Below, in pieces: positions 25,911 to 34,945 of a stretch of DNA of 64,000 bases (positions within the stretch are counted from its first letter, which is position 1; every line of letters starts with the position of its first letter). Under the pieces are notes generated by a model. It did not search any database. It was given only the letters and a program-made list of their open reading frames with translations, and was not told the DNA's origin. The stretch spans positions 1-64,000 of the forward strand of contig SCVW01000046.1 of the NCBI GenBank assembly GCA_007244375.1. The letters are read 5' to 3'. This stretch comes from Smithella sp. GTDB taxonomy: Bacteria; Desulfobacterota; Syntrophia; Syntrophales; Smithellaceae. Position numbers and translations under genes: made by a program.

Positions 25911-26828
25911 TTAATCGAAATACTTGGCTTTATTGGCCAACGAAAATCGCGCTTTCTGTTTAGCCAGTTCATTGATCATGCACAAGCCGTTACCCAACTT
26001 GCAGGAATCCATCGCTAGCACCCTGTTAAGTAACTGGTCAAACAAATCCGGATCCTTGATAGTGCGGCACAAATACCTGGCAATAAAAACATCGATCAAT
26101 CCGAATTCACCATTTTCTACCTTATTACCTTTTGCAAATGCTTCTTTGGAAGATTCCGCTCCACCGCCCAAACCGGCATAGACCGGCATAATTGCGTAAT
26201 ATATACCCAAAATATTCCAACTTGCCCCCCAGGCATAATTCGGATCGAGTTCAATAGATCTTCTCCCCGCAGCAACGGCATCCTGAATGTCTATAATTTC
26301 ATCTGGGTTTGCCAGTTGCAGCGTCACCCGTTTGGACAGGTTAATTCCATACCAAGTTAGCGCTTTTAAATCATCCTTGGTCAGAAACTTTACTGCCTCG
26401 GGAATTTTCATTCCGTTATCTATTGCCTTACGGAATTTGGCATTATTGGCCTTCAATGCCCGCATGCCATATTCTGTTCCAGTCTTGAAAAGTGATATGG
26501 CATAGTCAACATTTTCATCTTCAACAAAAAGAGCATAGTCCGCATATAGGAAAGATGCGGTTGCCAGCAGATTATAATTTATTGGTGCCAGTTCAATCAT
26601 GCCCGTAATTACCATCAGAGCTCCGGGAAACCCGTCTTTTATAACAGCAGGATTATTTTGCCTCATAAGATTTTCAACAAGGTCGTCGACCGACATGTCC
26701 ACCAAGTTAACGGCGGCATTTTGTGTGGTGTGTCTGGTTGTTGCGCATCCCGATATACCTGCTAATAGAGAAACAAACAGACAAAAAATAGAGATACTTT
26801 TAAGAATCAACATAATCTTTTTCATCAC
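25911..26828 (-). CDS. TatT-like TPR lipoprotein (TRAP-associated), copy 1
   Basis: A 305-residue lipoprotein with signal peptide and lipobox LAGISGCAT (Cys near residue 28). The body is helical, with the family pattern DGFPGALMVITGMIEL, ATASFLYADYALFVEDEN and SIELDPNYAWGASWNILGIYYAIMPVYAGLGGG. TatT of Treponema is a trimeric TPR lipoprotein that docks onto a TRAP substrate-binding protein, with a channel suggested to pass hydrophobic ligands. No TRAP permease or binding-protein gene lies nearby, so here it may serve fatty-acid uptake. GTG 26828 and ATG 26825 are both possible after GGGAGG. A second copy lies at 33796-34704. Confidence 0.82.
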   Translation of the reverse strand: MMKKIMLILKSISIFCLFVSLLAGISGCATTRHTTQNAAVNLVDMSVDDLVENLMRQNNPAVIKDGFPGALMVITGMIELAPINYNLLATASFLYADYALFVEDENVDYAISLFKTGTEYGMRALKANNAKFRKAIDNGMKIPEAVKFLTKDDLKALTWYGINLSKRVTLQLANPDEIIDIQDAVAAGRRSIELDPNYAWGASWNILGIYYAIMPVYAGLGGGAESSKEAFAKGNKVENGEFGLIDVFIARYLCRTIKDPDLFDQLLNRVLAMDSCKLGNGLCMINELAKQKARFSLANKAKYFD

Positions 26829-26857
26829 TATTCCAGCCTCCCGGTAAAATTTTAGAA

Positions 26858-28003
26858 TTATAACCCCATCATCTTTCCAACAATGACTTTCATTACTTCT
26901 GTGGTCCCCGCAAATATTGGAATTACTCTTACATCACGGGCAAACCGGCAAATAGGATATTCTTCCATATATCCGTAGCCTCCGTGTAACTGAACGCATT
27001 GGTACGCTACACGATTCGCCATCTCCGGTATCCAGGCTTTGGCCATTGATACCTTCATAACAATATCTTCTCCGGCTATGTATTCGCATATGAGATTGTC
27101 TAAAAATGCTCTGCCTAATTCTATTTCCGTTGCCATTTCGACTATTTTAAATGTGTTGTGCTGGAAAGAACTGATCGGTTTTCCGAAAACCGTTCTTTCT
27201 CGTGAGTATTTAATTGTCATTTGCAGCATTGCTTCAGCCATGGATTGTGCCATGATGGATGCAACCAGTCTTTCTCCCTGAAGTTTTTTCATCAGGAAGG
27301 AGAACCCTTCTCCTTCCTTACCCAGAAGATTGGCAGCAGGAACACGGCAGTCTATGAAATTCAATTCCGCTGTGTCCTGGCTGTGAAAACCCATTTTGTC
27401 GAGTTTGCGGCCCTTTTCAAAACCAGGCGTACCGGCTTCCACACAGATAAGACTAATGCCCCTGAAAGGTGGATCTGTTTTGGTGTCTGTTTTGACGGCA
27501 ACTATTGCAAGATCACAATTTATACCGTTGGAAATAAATGTTTTTTGTCCGTTAATAACGTAATCGTTACCGTCTTTTTCAGCAGTTGTGCGAATCGCTG
27601 CCAGGTCCGAGCCGGTTCCCGGTTCTGTCATGGCAACTGCCGTAATGATATTTCCCGAGGCGCATCCCGGAAGCCAGCGTTTTTTTTGTTCTTCGTTGCC
27701 GAAACTGTGAATATAAGGAACTATAATGTCACTATGCAGACCGGCCAGAAGACCAGTAGCGCCAGCAAAAGATAACTCCTCATTGATGACCACGGAATAC
27801 TCGTAACCGGCATTTGATCCGCCGTATTCTTCTTCAAGCCAGGGACAGAGAAATCCGCTTTTGCCCATTTTCATCCAGGCATCTTTAGGTACTATTTTAT
27901 CATGTTCCCATTTGTCGAGAAAAGGAATAACCTCTTTTTCCAAAAATTTACGGAAACTTTCACGAAATATTTGATGCTCTTGGGTAAACAGTTTTCTCGG
28001 CAT
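26858..28003 (-). CDS. Acyl-CoA dehydrogenase, long-chain (LCAD)-like
   Basis: A 381-residue acyl-CoA dehydrogenase. Motifs are AMTEPGTGSDLAAI, KLDKMGFHSQDTAELNFIDCRVP, SRERTVFGKPISSFQ, and HGGYGYMEEYPICRFARDVRVIPIFAGTTEVMK. The usual catalytic Glu position reads FAGT instead of YEGT. This is the long-chain/isovaleryl arrangement, in which the base is supplied from an earlier helix, so it does not indicate an inactive enzyme. ATG 28003 is chosen because AAGGA lies 8 bp upstream; a longer frame to 28051 adds 16 residues without support. It follows the thiolase gene on the same strand. Confidence 0.88.
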   Translation of the reverse strand: MPRKLFTQEHQIFRESFRKFLEKEVIPFLDKWEHDKIVPKDAWMKMGKSGFLCPWLEEEYGGSNAGYEYSVVINEELSFAGATGLLAGLHSDIIVPYIHSFGNEEQKKRWLPGCASGNIITAVAMTEPGTGSDLAAIRTTAEKDGNDYVINGQKTFISNGINCDLAIVAVKTDTKTDPPFRGISLICVEAGTPGFEKGRKLDKMGFHSQDTAELNFIDCRVPAANLLGKEGEGFSFLMKKLQGERLVASIMAQSMAEAMLQMTIKYSRERTVFGKPISSFQHNTFKIVEMATEIELGRAFLDNLICEYIAGEDIVMKVSMAKAWIPEMANRVAYQCVQLHGGYGYMEEYPICRFARDVRVIPIFAGTTEVMKVIVGKMMGL

Positions 28004-28085
28004 GAAAAATCCTTTCTTATTTATTTTACGTAAGGGATAGCAAAAAAACACTGCTTCTGTTGATAAACGTTAAGAAGATTCCAAT

Positions 28086-29309
28086 TTAATCAACACGCAG
28101 AATAATAGCTTCACCCTGTGCCAGACCGCCGCAGATGGATGCCACACCATAGCCACCGCCACGTCTCTGAAGTTCATAGGCCAAATGCATTGTAATTCTG
28201 GCGGCACTTGCACCCACGGGATGACCGAGAGCGATTGCACCGCCATTGACGTTGGTCTTCTCCCGAATCTCTTTCCATTTTTTGTCATTATCAGTGGCCA
28301 GCATTTTTGTGGACGTCATGGTAACTGCGGCGAATGCTTCATTAATCTCAATTAAATTCATCTGATCCAGAGTCAATTTCGCATGGTCTAGAGCTTTCTT
28401 AATAGTACGAGCTGGAATTTCGGCAATCGCTCTGGGTGCGGTTGCCGATGCAACGGTAGCCACAATTGTAGCCAAAGGTTTAAGTCCTTTCTGTTTTGCT
28501 TTTTGTCTCGTCATGAACAATATTGCGCCGGATCCCGCGCTGATAGGGGGAGCGTTGCCCGCCGTAACCGTTGGGCTTCCATAGACGGGTTTTAATCTGG
28601 CGAGCGCTTCCATACTAGTTGAGCGGGGGGATTCATCCTTTTCGATAACTATTGGATTACCTTTTTTCTGAGGAATAATAACCGGAAGAATTTCTTCTCC
28701 GATCTTGAACTTTCCTTCAGCAAAAGCCCGTGCGTATTTTATCTGGCTGCCTAATGCCCATTCATCCTGCATTTCTCTTGTTACACCGTGCTCCAGTGCG
28801 ACTTCTCCCGCGTCTTTCGCTACCGGATTAAAACCCTTGGCAGCGTAACCCAGTTCGAAAAGTCCATCCATGAGCTGAATATGCCCCAATCTTACTCCCT
28901 TTCGCAAGCCAGGTGCCAGATGCGGTGTCCGCGGCATATTTTCGGAACCGACGGCCATAGCGATCTCTGCTTCACCCGCTTTAATGGCCCGAAAGCCCAG
29001 CCGTAGACAGGTGAGCGATGAGCAACAGGCCCGATCCAGAGTAAGCGAAATATTTTCCGCCGGAAATCCGGCGAGAAGTGTTGCCTGCCTTGCCGGCACG
29101 TCCGTTTCCAGGGCGACTTCCGCCAGAACGCAGCTGCCGTAGTTGATTTCATCGACTTCGTCGGGATTTATTCCTGCTCGCTTAACAAGCTCTTGCATGA
29201 CCATGACTCCCAGATCAATACTGGGAATGTCCGCCATAGCCGAGTTAAAATTGCTGAAAGGTGTCCTTACGGCACTGACAATGACTATATCATCATCCTT
29301 GTTTTGCAT
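28086..29309 (-). CDS. Thiolase (acetyl-CoA acyltransferase family)
   Basis: A 407-residue thiolase-superfamily enzyme cleaving 3-ketoacyl-CoA with CoA. The N-terminal nucleophile is in DRACCSSLTCLR. Later come EINEAFAAVTM, GALALGHP-type motif GGAIALGHPVGASAARI, and the terminal CGGLAQGEAI, where the second active-site Cys is in SICGG. The loop spacing around PATVTAGNAPPISAGSGA is normal. AAGGAG precedes ATG 29309. It sits between SDR and acyl-CoA dehydrogenase genes of the same direction, so it completes a beta-oxidation cycle with them. Confidence 0.9.
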   Translation of the reverse strand: MQNKDDDIVIVSAVRTPFSNFNSAMADIPSIDLGVMVMQELVKRAGINPDEVDEINYGSCVLAEVALETDVPARQATLLAGFPAENISLTLDRACCSSLTCLRLGFRAIKAGEAEIAMAVGSENMPRTPHLAPGLRKGVRLGHIQLMDGLFELGYAAKGFNPVAKDAGEVALEHGVTREMQDEWALGSQIKYARAFAEGKFKIGEEILPVIIPQKKGNPIVIEKDESPRSTSMEALARLKPVYGSPTVTAGNAPPISAGSGAILFMTRQKAKQKGLKPLATIVATVASATAPRAIAEIPARTIKKALDHAKLTLDQMNLIEINEAFAAVTMTSTKMLATDNDKKWKEIREKTNVNGGAIALGHPVGASAARITMHLAYELQRRGGGYGVASICGGLAQGEAIILRVD

Positions 29310-29358
29310 ATGGAATTATCTCCTTATCAGTTTTTTGTTTTTGTATGGAAAATATTAA

Positions 29359-30126
29359 CTATCGAGCAGCCATTCGAATGGCTCCATCTAGCCTTATTAC
29401 TTCACCGTTTAACATGCGATTTTCGATTATATGTCTGACTAGAAATGCGAACTCATCCGGTTTCCCCAATCTCTGGGGAAAAGGCACCGTTTTCCCAAGG
29501 GCTTCGCGCACCGCATCGGGCAAACCACGAAGCAGCGGCGTGTCAAAAAGGCCTGGGGCTATCGTCATTACCCGGATTCCGTAATCAGCGCATTCTCTGG
29601 CAATCGGCAGCGTCATGGAGACTATCCCTCCCTTGGCTGCGCTGTATGCAGCCTGACCGATCTGACCGTCATAAGCAGCGACGGAAGAAGTATTGATTAT
29701 GACTCCTTTCTCTCCGTCAGCGTCAGAAGAATTTTTGACCATTTGTTCAACGACCAGTCTGACGACGTTGAATGTACCGATGAGATTTAGCTGGATCACC
29801 TGGCTAAAAGACGCAAGTGGCATGGGACCTTTTTTGGATAAAACCTTCATGGGAACGCCTCCCCCGGCACAGTTGATGGTGATGTTAATTGCGCCGAAAG
29901 ATTCCATGGTTTTGTTGATGGCTTCCTGAACAGTCGCATCATCGGTTACATCCGTTTTCGCAAAGAGAACGTCCTTGCCCAGCTCGGCAGCAAGTTTTTC
30001 TCCTCTGTCGGCGGCAAAATCGAAGATGGCGATTTTTGCGCCGCCGGAAAGCAGGTTCCTGACACAAGCCTCTCCCAATCCCGAAGCGCCGCCGGTTACA
30101 ACGACAATACTGTCTTGTATGTTCAT
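29359..30126 (-). CDS. 3-hydroxyacyl-CoA dehydrogenase, SDR family (HSD17B10-like)
   Basis: A 255-residue short-chain dehydrogenase. It has [10 protein letters not shown] for NAD binding, NCAGGG, and the catalytic set Ser ([10 protein letters not shown]), Tyr and Lys (YSAAKGG). The C-terminal pattern [14 protein letters not shown] and [33 protein letters not shown] closely follows type II 3-hydroxyacyl-CoA dehydrogenases of the HSD10 type. It therefore likely oxidises 3-hydroxyacyl-CoA to 3-ketoacyl-CoA with NAD+, just before the thiolase step. AGGAGG precedes the ATG. It lies between the two thiolase genes. Confidence 0.85.
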   Translation of the reverse strand: MNIQDSIVVVTGGASGLGEACVRNLLSGGAKIAIFDFAADRGEKLAAELGKDVLFAKTDVTDDATVQEAINKTMESFGAINITINCAGGGVPMKVLSKKGPMPLASFSQVIQLNLIGTFNVVRLVVEQMVKNSSDADGEKGVIINTSSVAAYDGQIGQAAYSAAKGGIVSMTLPIARECADYGIRVMTIAPGLFDTPLLRGLPDAVREALGKTVPFPQRLGKPDEFAFLVRHIIENRMLNGEVIRLDGAIRMAAR

Positions 30127-30177
30127 ATGATCCTCCTGTTTTATTGTTGGTAAGAAAGGTGTTTCATAATCTGTTAA

Positions 30178-31350
30178 TTATACTCTTTCAAAAATAGTCG
30201 CCGGTGCAGTACCGCCGCCCGTGCATAGAGAGACAAGGGTATAACGGGCTTTCCGGCGGCAAAGCTCATGAATGGCCGTAACGCTCAAGCGGCAACCGGA
30301 GTTGCCCACTGGATGTCCAAGCGCCAGTGCACCTCCGTTGACGTTGAGTTTGTTCATATCCGCGCCGAGTTCTTTAGCCCAGGCCAAGGGAATGGGCGCG
30401 AAAGCTTCGTTGATTTCAAAGATATCGATGTCCTTCATTTTAAGGCCTGACTTATCCAGTACTTTTGGCGTCACATAGATTGGTCCCGTGAGCATGATTC
30501 GGGGGTCAGATCCTACAACGGCATTGGCTACAATCCGTACCATGGGTTCAATGTGGAGCTCTTTCATCCGTTTTTCACTAATAAGAATGACAGACGAGGC
30601 TCCATCCGTGATGGTGCTTGATATGCCTGCCGTTATCCATTTTGTATTTGGTAAAATTTTAAGAGCACTTAATGTTTCATGACTTGTTTCGGGCCTGATG
30701 GTTTCATCGGAGTCACGGACGATTTTATTGTTATCCTTATCCACACCCTTCATCGGCAGAATTTCATTTTTAAAATAGCCGTTGATAGTTGCTTCGTGGG
30801 CCTTCCTGTGGCTGGCAATAGCGAATTCATGGCATTCATTTTGTGAAATTTCCCATTGGTCAGCGATCATCTGGGCGGAGTGGATCTGATCTGCCTTGCC
30901 ATATTTGCTGATGTAAAATTCACCGAAAGGATTTCCCATGGGCTTTCCTGTATAAAGGGTGCCGTTCATATCCGAGCACATGGTGTATTTTGACATTAAT
31001 TCGCATCCGCCGGCGATTACAATATCCATAGTGCCTGAAGCAATCAGGCCGTAGGCAAGGTGAATGGCGGAAAGAGAGCTTCCGCACTGACGATTTACAG
31101 AAATACCGGGAACAGGGGAGGGTAATTTGGATGCCAGGATTCCCATGCGACCAAGATTAAACCCTTGTTCTCCGACCTGGTATACTGTGCCGGTAATGAC
31201 ATCTTCCACGAGGGTGGGATCGAGGTTTATCCGGTTGACAGCCTCGTTGAGTATGGTTCCCAGAAGTTCCGGAGCAGTCCAGTTACGAAGATACCCGTTC
31301 TGACGGCCTACCGGTGTTCTTACTGCGCTAACGATAAAAACATCATTCAT
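30178..31350 (-). CDS. Thiolase (acetyl-CoA acetyltransferase type)
   Basis: A 390-residue thiolase. The nucleophile Cys is in VNRQCGSSLSAIHLA, the substrate loop contains NEAFAPIPLAWAKE, the His motif is GGALALGHPVGNSGCR and the second Cys is in SLCTGGGTAPATIFE. It is the first gene of the minus-strand series thiolase-SDR-thiolase-acyl-CoA dehydrogenase. The two thiolases are clearly different proteins, so they may serve different chain lengths or branched substrates. The upstream region carries a TCGATC-TTA-GATCGA palindrome just before the Shine-Dalgarno GAGGAAA, and a TTGACA-like -35 further up. Confidence 0.9.
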   Translation of the reverse strand: MNDVFIVSAVRTPVGRQNGYLRNWTAPELLGTILNEAVNRINLDPTLVEDVITGTVYQVGEQGFNLGRMGILASKLPSPVPGISVNRQCGSSLSAIHLAYGLIASGTMDIVIAGGCELMSKYTMCSDMNGTLYTGKPMGNPFGEFYISKYGKADQIHSAQMIADQWEISQNECHEFAIASHRKAHEATINGYFKNEILPMKGVDKDNNKIVRDSDETIRPETSHETLSALKILPNTKWITAGISSTITDGASSVILISEKRMKELHIEPMVRIVANAVVGSDPRIMLTGPIYVTPKVLDKSGLKMKDIDIFEINEAFAPIPLAWAKELGADMNKLNVNGGALALGHPVGNSGCRLSVTAIHELCRRKARYTLVSLCTGGGTAPATIFERV

Positions 31351-31739
31351 GACCTATTTCCTCGATCTTAGATCGAATTGATATTTACAAAGTGGTTGGA
31401 TATGACAAACATATCAATCCATGATTCGTTAATACTTTCGACCGTTGCACAGATGTCTTGAAACGTTAGAAACGTCTGTTTGGCTGAGGTAAGTAACACA
31501 TACTTATCTGACTGTCAAATATTTTTTTGTTGTTCAGTCATATAAATATTTTGAAGATCATTTATTTTCTAACTGATTTAAACAATTATAAATTTGCATT
31601 TTCATGAGAAAAAATAAAGACGACAGAATGTCTGTGGGTGGATTATATCTGATATTAAAAGATGGCAAGTTAAAAGTAACTGCGACAGTTCTGAGATTAT
31701 TAAGGTAAAAATATGTGTAGGGAATATTTCCCTGCTGTT
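31351..31739. promoter_or_regulatory. 389 bp control region of the thiolase operon with operator-like repeats
   Basis: No gene is supported here. Three symmetrical elements are visible: TCGATC-TTA-GATCGA (31362-31376), GATATG-N5-CATATC (31399-31415), and TGACTG (31509-31514) with CAGTCA (31535-31540). A minus-strand TTGACA box at 31513-31518 overlaps the TGACTG element. A second CAGTCA is at 33615-33620, upstream of the NMO-like gene. The adjacent TetR gene, read toward this region, is the obvious candidate regulator. A weak hairpin AGGGAA/TTCCCT (31719-31733) may end the TetR transcript. Confidence 0.45.
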
Positions 31740-32504
31740 TTACAGGCTTCTTTTTTTCGAGCCGATTTTGTCTTGTTTTACAATGCCGGTAAAAACTAAC
31801 TTGCAGATTTCTTCCGTATAGTCTTTTGTTTTTATTTTTGTTCCGAATATTATTTTGGGCAGGCACAAATGTTCAATGGCGCCCATAATTATCTGACGAA
31901 TATGACGAGGAGATATGTCCGAACGTATTTCTCCCTGTTTTACGCCTTTTTCAATGATGTCCAATAGAATGTCTGCGTATTCTCTGATCAGCTCGTATGT
32001 CTCACCGGTGAAAAATGCCGGGAAATTGCGTATTTCAATTATTAGAATTTTTGCAAACACCGGTGTTTCCTGATAATAATTCAAGGTCGAAGAAATGAAT
32101 GTTTTAAGCTTATTAAATGTTCCCTTGGTATTATCAAGGTCCTGGCGGAGAATCTTTACGAAATCCGCTGAGTATTCCTGCAAAACATAATGCAGTAAAT
32201 TTCGTTTATCTTTAAAATACTTGTAAATCAAAGCTTCATTGACCCCGGCAGTGTTGGCAATTTCTGCCCAGGTAATGACATCGAAGTTTTTCTTCTTCAA
32301 AAGAGAAATCATCGCTTTGGAAATTTTAAGGTGCCCCGGCGGGATTGATAGTTGTTTCTGATCCGGCGGCGCGTTATCATTTCTGCACAGCAAAGATTTC
32401 ATCGATAAATCTGTTTTTATATTTAGATGGGAAGTATTTTTTAGAGAGAGAGTATTTTTGTTTGTTTTTTTTGTGTCAGGTTTAATAAGAGATTTCTTAT
32501 TCAT
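31740..32504 (-). CDS. TetR-family transcriptional regulator
   Basis: A 254-residue TetR protein with a longer than usual N-terminal tail (~70 residues, rich in Lys, Thr and Asn). The helix-turn-helix then follows: AMISLLKKKNFDVITWAEIANTAGVNEALIYKYFKDKRNLLHYV. The C-terminal domain contains GTFNKLKTFISSTLNYYQETPVFAKILIIEIRNFPAFFTGETYELIREYADILLDIIEKGVKQGEIR, typical of regulators of fatty-acid catabolism, whose ligands are acyl-CoAs; this is inference. It lies between the thiolase operon and the nitronate-monooxygenase-like gene. The N-terminal tail is low-complexity, and the true start could be downstream. Confidence 0.85.
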   Translation of the reverse strand: MNKKSLIKPDTKKTNKNTLSLKNTSHLNIKTDLSMKSLLCRNDNAPPDQKQLSIPPGHLKISKAMISLLKKKNFDVITWAEIANTAGVNEALIYKYFKDKRNLLHYVLQEYSADFVKILRQDLDNTKGTFNKLKTFISSTLNYYQETPVFAKILIIEIRNFPAFFTGETYELIREYADILLDIIEKGVKQGEIRSDISPRHIRQIIMGAIEHLCLPKIIFGTKIKTKDYTEEICKLVFTGIVKQDKIGSKKRSL

Positions 32505-32574
32505 AATGTAACTATAAAAAGTCCAATCTGGTATGTCAAGAAAAACTTCGCTTCAACCGATAAAATGCAAAAAT

Positions 32575-32607
32575 GTCTCTGTGAGTTTAATCCAAACCCA
32601 CAGAGAC
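32575..32607 (-). terminator. Intrinsic terminator of the NMO-like gene
   Basis: GTCTCTGTG (32575-32583) pairs with CACAGAGAC (32599-32607), and the stem extends inward through GTTT/AAAC with one mismatch. On the minus strand the hairpin lies 21 bp after the stop of the flavoprotein gene and is followed by ATTTTTGC. Confidence 0.8.
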
Positions 32608-32628
32608 AAAAATCATTAGAAATATATT

Positions 32629-33591
32629 TTATGCTGCCAACTTTTTGGCTATCGCAGATGCCTTTTCAATAATGCGATCAAAGAGTTCTTTTAGAGTCGG
32701 AATGTCATGGCACAAACCGACATCCTGCCCACAGGAAATGATACCCGCGCTCAAATCTCCATCATGATACATGATCCTGGCTCTTGCACCGGAAACAATA
32801 TCAAAAACTTCCACAATGTCGCCATTGTTGTTTTCGAGTTCAAGGCATCTCTGAGCTGCCTTATTAATCCACACCCGGTGCGTTGCTCCCAGAGAACGCA
32901 TGATAAGCATCGTATCCAATTCACTGGCATTTATTAAAGCATTCTTTAAGTTATCATGAAGGGGAGCTTCTTTTGTCGTCAGTAAACGGGTGCCCATTAT
33001 AACAGCCTCCGCTCCCAAAGCCAAGACAGCAAGAAATGCCTCGCCGGTGGCAACACCGCCGCCACCAATAACGGGAATTTTTACACTTTCAACAACTTTG
33101 GGAACCAAAACAAGCGTGCCGATATCAAGTTTGCCTGTTGCTCCGCCGTTTTCCTGACCGACAACTGTGACAATGTCGGCGCCAAGACTTTCCGCCTTCT
33201 GCGCGTAACGAACGCCGACGCATTTATGAATCCATGTTAAACCGGCTTTTTTAAAACGCTGACACATTTCCTCAGGTGCGGAATGCCCGGATGTTTCAAC
33301 GATCTTTACGCCTTTTTCCAGTAACACATCCAGGTATTCATTATTGTCAATCGGTTGCATGGTCGGGAAAAAGTTGATATTTACCGCGAAAGGTTTGTCC
33401 GTCAATTCGCGGATACGATCGAGTGCCTTGGAAAATTCTTCTCTGGTTTTGTACATGCAAGACGCGATGATTCCCAAACCGCCGGCATTTGAAATAGCCG
33501 CGACAAAATCCGCTGATGAAATCCACATCATAGTCCCGCCAATAATCGGGTATTTAATCTTTAACATTTCCGTAATCTTCGTCTGGAACAT
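32629..33591 (-). CDS. Nitronate monooxygenase / FabK-like FMN flavoprotein
   Basis: A ~320-residue TIM-barrel flavoprotein of the 2-nitropropane dioxygenase/NMO family. It shows YPIIGGTMMWISSADFVAAISNAGGLGIIA at the N-terminus, the phosphate-binding PVIGGGGVATGEAFLAVLALGAEAVIMGTRL near residues 185-215, and QDVGLCHDIPTL at the end. Family members include nitronate monooxygenases and enoyl-ACP reductase FabK. In an anaerobic oxidation island an enoyl-CoA/enoic acid reductase role is possible. ATG 33591 is preferred over TTG 33597 because AGGAGG sits 6 bp upstream of it. It has its own terminator. Confidence 0.83.
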   Translation of the reverse strand: MFQTKITEMLKIKYPIIGGTMMWISSADFVAAISNAGGLGIIASCMYKTREEFSKALDRIRELTDKPFAVNINFFPTMQPIDNNEYLDVLLEKGVKIVETSGHSAPEEMCQRFKKAGLTWIHKCVGVRYAQKAESLGADIVTVVGQENGGATGKLDIGTLVLVPKVVESVKIPVIGGGGVATGEAFLAVLALGAEAVIMGTRLLTTKEAPLHDNLKNALINASELDTMLIMRSLGATHRVWINKAAQRCLELENNNGDIVEVFDIVSGARARIMYHDGDLSAGIISCGQDVGLCHDIPTLKELFDRIIEKASAIAKKLAA

Positions 33592-33795
33592 GAACAACCT
33601 CCTGTTTTAGTATTCAGTCAAATTATTTTTGCCGCAAAAAAAAAACACTTCTATTTAATACCACTGTTTTCGCATGGGGTGAACCATAAAAAACTAGGTA
33701 GTGTATGTCAAGGAAATCTTAGCCGCAAAATAAAAAGGGGAATAATTATTAATTTTTGCGGTGCGCTTTGCAGGAATATCTTACTTATTTCCGGC

Positions 33796-34704
33796 TTATT
33801 GCGGGAAATAAATGACAGCCCGGTCAAGAAGAAATTTCGACTTAACTCTGGCCAGTTCATTTAAAATATATCCACCGGGCAGAATAGCCGGGTCTGTTTC
33901 TATCGCCTGATTTAAAGACTCATTGAACATAACCTGATCTTTAGCCAGAGGGCAGTAGTATTTGGCTCTGAAATATTTGGCCATCATGAATCTATCTCCG
34001 CTTATTCTATCGGCAGCATCGAAATCCTTGCGTGAAGATTCAACTCCCCCCGTAAGCCTTGCGTATTCAGGTAAAATCCCATTAACAATTCCCATAACTA
34101 TATGAGATATTCCGTAAAAATAAGTCTCATCCAGTTCAATAGCTTTCATGGCCAGTCCTGAAATACGGGGTACATCCATGACTGCCGCCGCGTTTGCCAG
34201 TGTCAGTAACACCTGTAATCCATAAGCCGTTGATGTCCAGGCCAGCGCATCTACATACTCTTTTTTCATGTGTTTTGCACATTCAGCATAGTCGAGTCCC
34301 TGCTCGAATTTTTTACGGAATTCTTTATCCAGCTTTAAGGCACGTAATCCATAATCAATGGCAATATCATATATCTCTACGGCATAATCGGGATTTTCAT
34401 CTTCGACGAAAAGCCCGTATGCGGTATAAAGCATGCAGGTTCTGGTCAGTAACTTATAGTTATTCGGTGAAAGTTCCGTGACCCCGGTAACTACCAGCAG
34501 AGCACCCGGAAGACCGTTCTTTATCTCGCCATAATTTTTACTGTCCAAAAGTTTTTCCACAAGATCATCAAGGGAGGTATCGATCATATTGACAGCGCTT
34601 TTTTGAACCATACGGCGTGTAGCGGTGCAACCGGAAAAACAGACCATTAGGAAAAAAAACAAACACAGCGTTGATGAGATACATAAGAATCGCTTCTCCT
34701 TCAT
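33796..34704 (-). CDS. TatT-like TPR lipoprotein, copy 2
   Basis: A 302-residue paralogue of the lipoprotein at 25911-26828. The signal peptide ends in lipobox VCFSGCTAT. Shared pattern: MIDTSLDDLVEKLLD, NGLPGALLVVTGVTEL, YTAYGLFVEDENPDYAVEIYDIAIDYGLRALKLD, and AIELDETYFYGISHIVMGIVNGILPEYARLTGGVESSRKDF. The two copies bracket the regulatory and thiolase part of the island. As with copy 1, no TRAP transporter gene is in the window. A docking role for a periplasmic binding protein or a lipid-transfer role is inferred. GGAGGGAG precedes the ATG. Confidence 0.82.
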   Translation of the reverse strand: MKEKRFLCISSTLCLFFFLMVCFSGCTATRRMVQKSAVNMIDTSLDDLVEKLLDSKNYGEIKNGLPGALLVVTGVTELSPNNYKLLTRTCMLYTAYGLFVEDENPDYAVEIYDIAIDYGLRALKLDKEFRKKFEQGLDYAECAKHMKKEYVDALAWTSTAYGLQVLLTLANAAAVMDVPRISGLAMKAIELDETYFYGISHIVMGIVNGILPEYARLTGGVESSRKDFDAADRISGDRFMMAKYFRAKYYCPLAKDQVMFNESLNQAIETDPAILPGGYILNELARVKSKFLLDRAVIYFPQ

Positions 34705-34945
34705 AAGACTCCCTCCACTTTTAAATTTATGTAATTTAATAATTTTGGTGAATAATCTTAACGGGAAACTATACTCGTACGCTTAATTATTTTGTGTTTC
34801 TAATTTTTTAAAGGAACTGTTGGAGCAACGAATAACAAAATTGTTTATCTCTGTTATTTACCTTATTGCCGGACTGATTAGTTGCGGCAACTGGTACACC
34901 AATCTTAAAAAGCAAAAACTCTTTGGCACTTTTATTGTGAGACTT

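Noticed and set aside
26858-28003. FAGT instead of YEGT in an acyl-CoA dehydrogenase, taken at first as a dead active site
   Set aside because: Long-chain and isovaleryl-type dehydrogenases carry the catalytic Glu in another helix and have Gly/Ala here, so this is a known variation.
31558-31866. Minus-strand 102-codon frame downstream of the TetR gene
   Set aside because: Overlaps the TetR 3' end in another frame, basic and Asn-rich with no motif.
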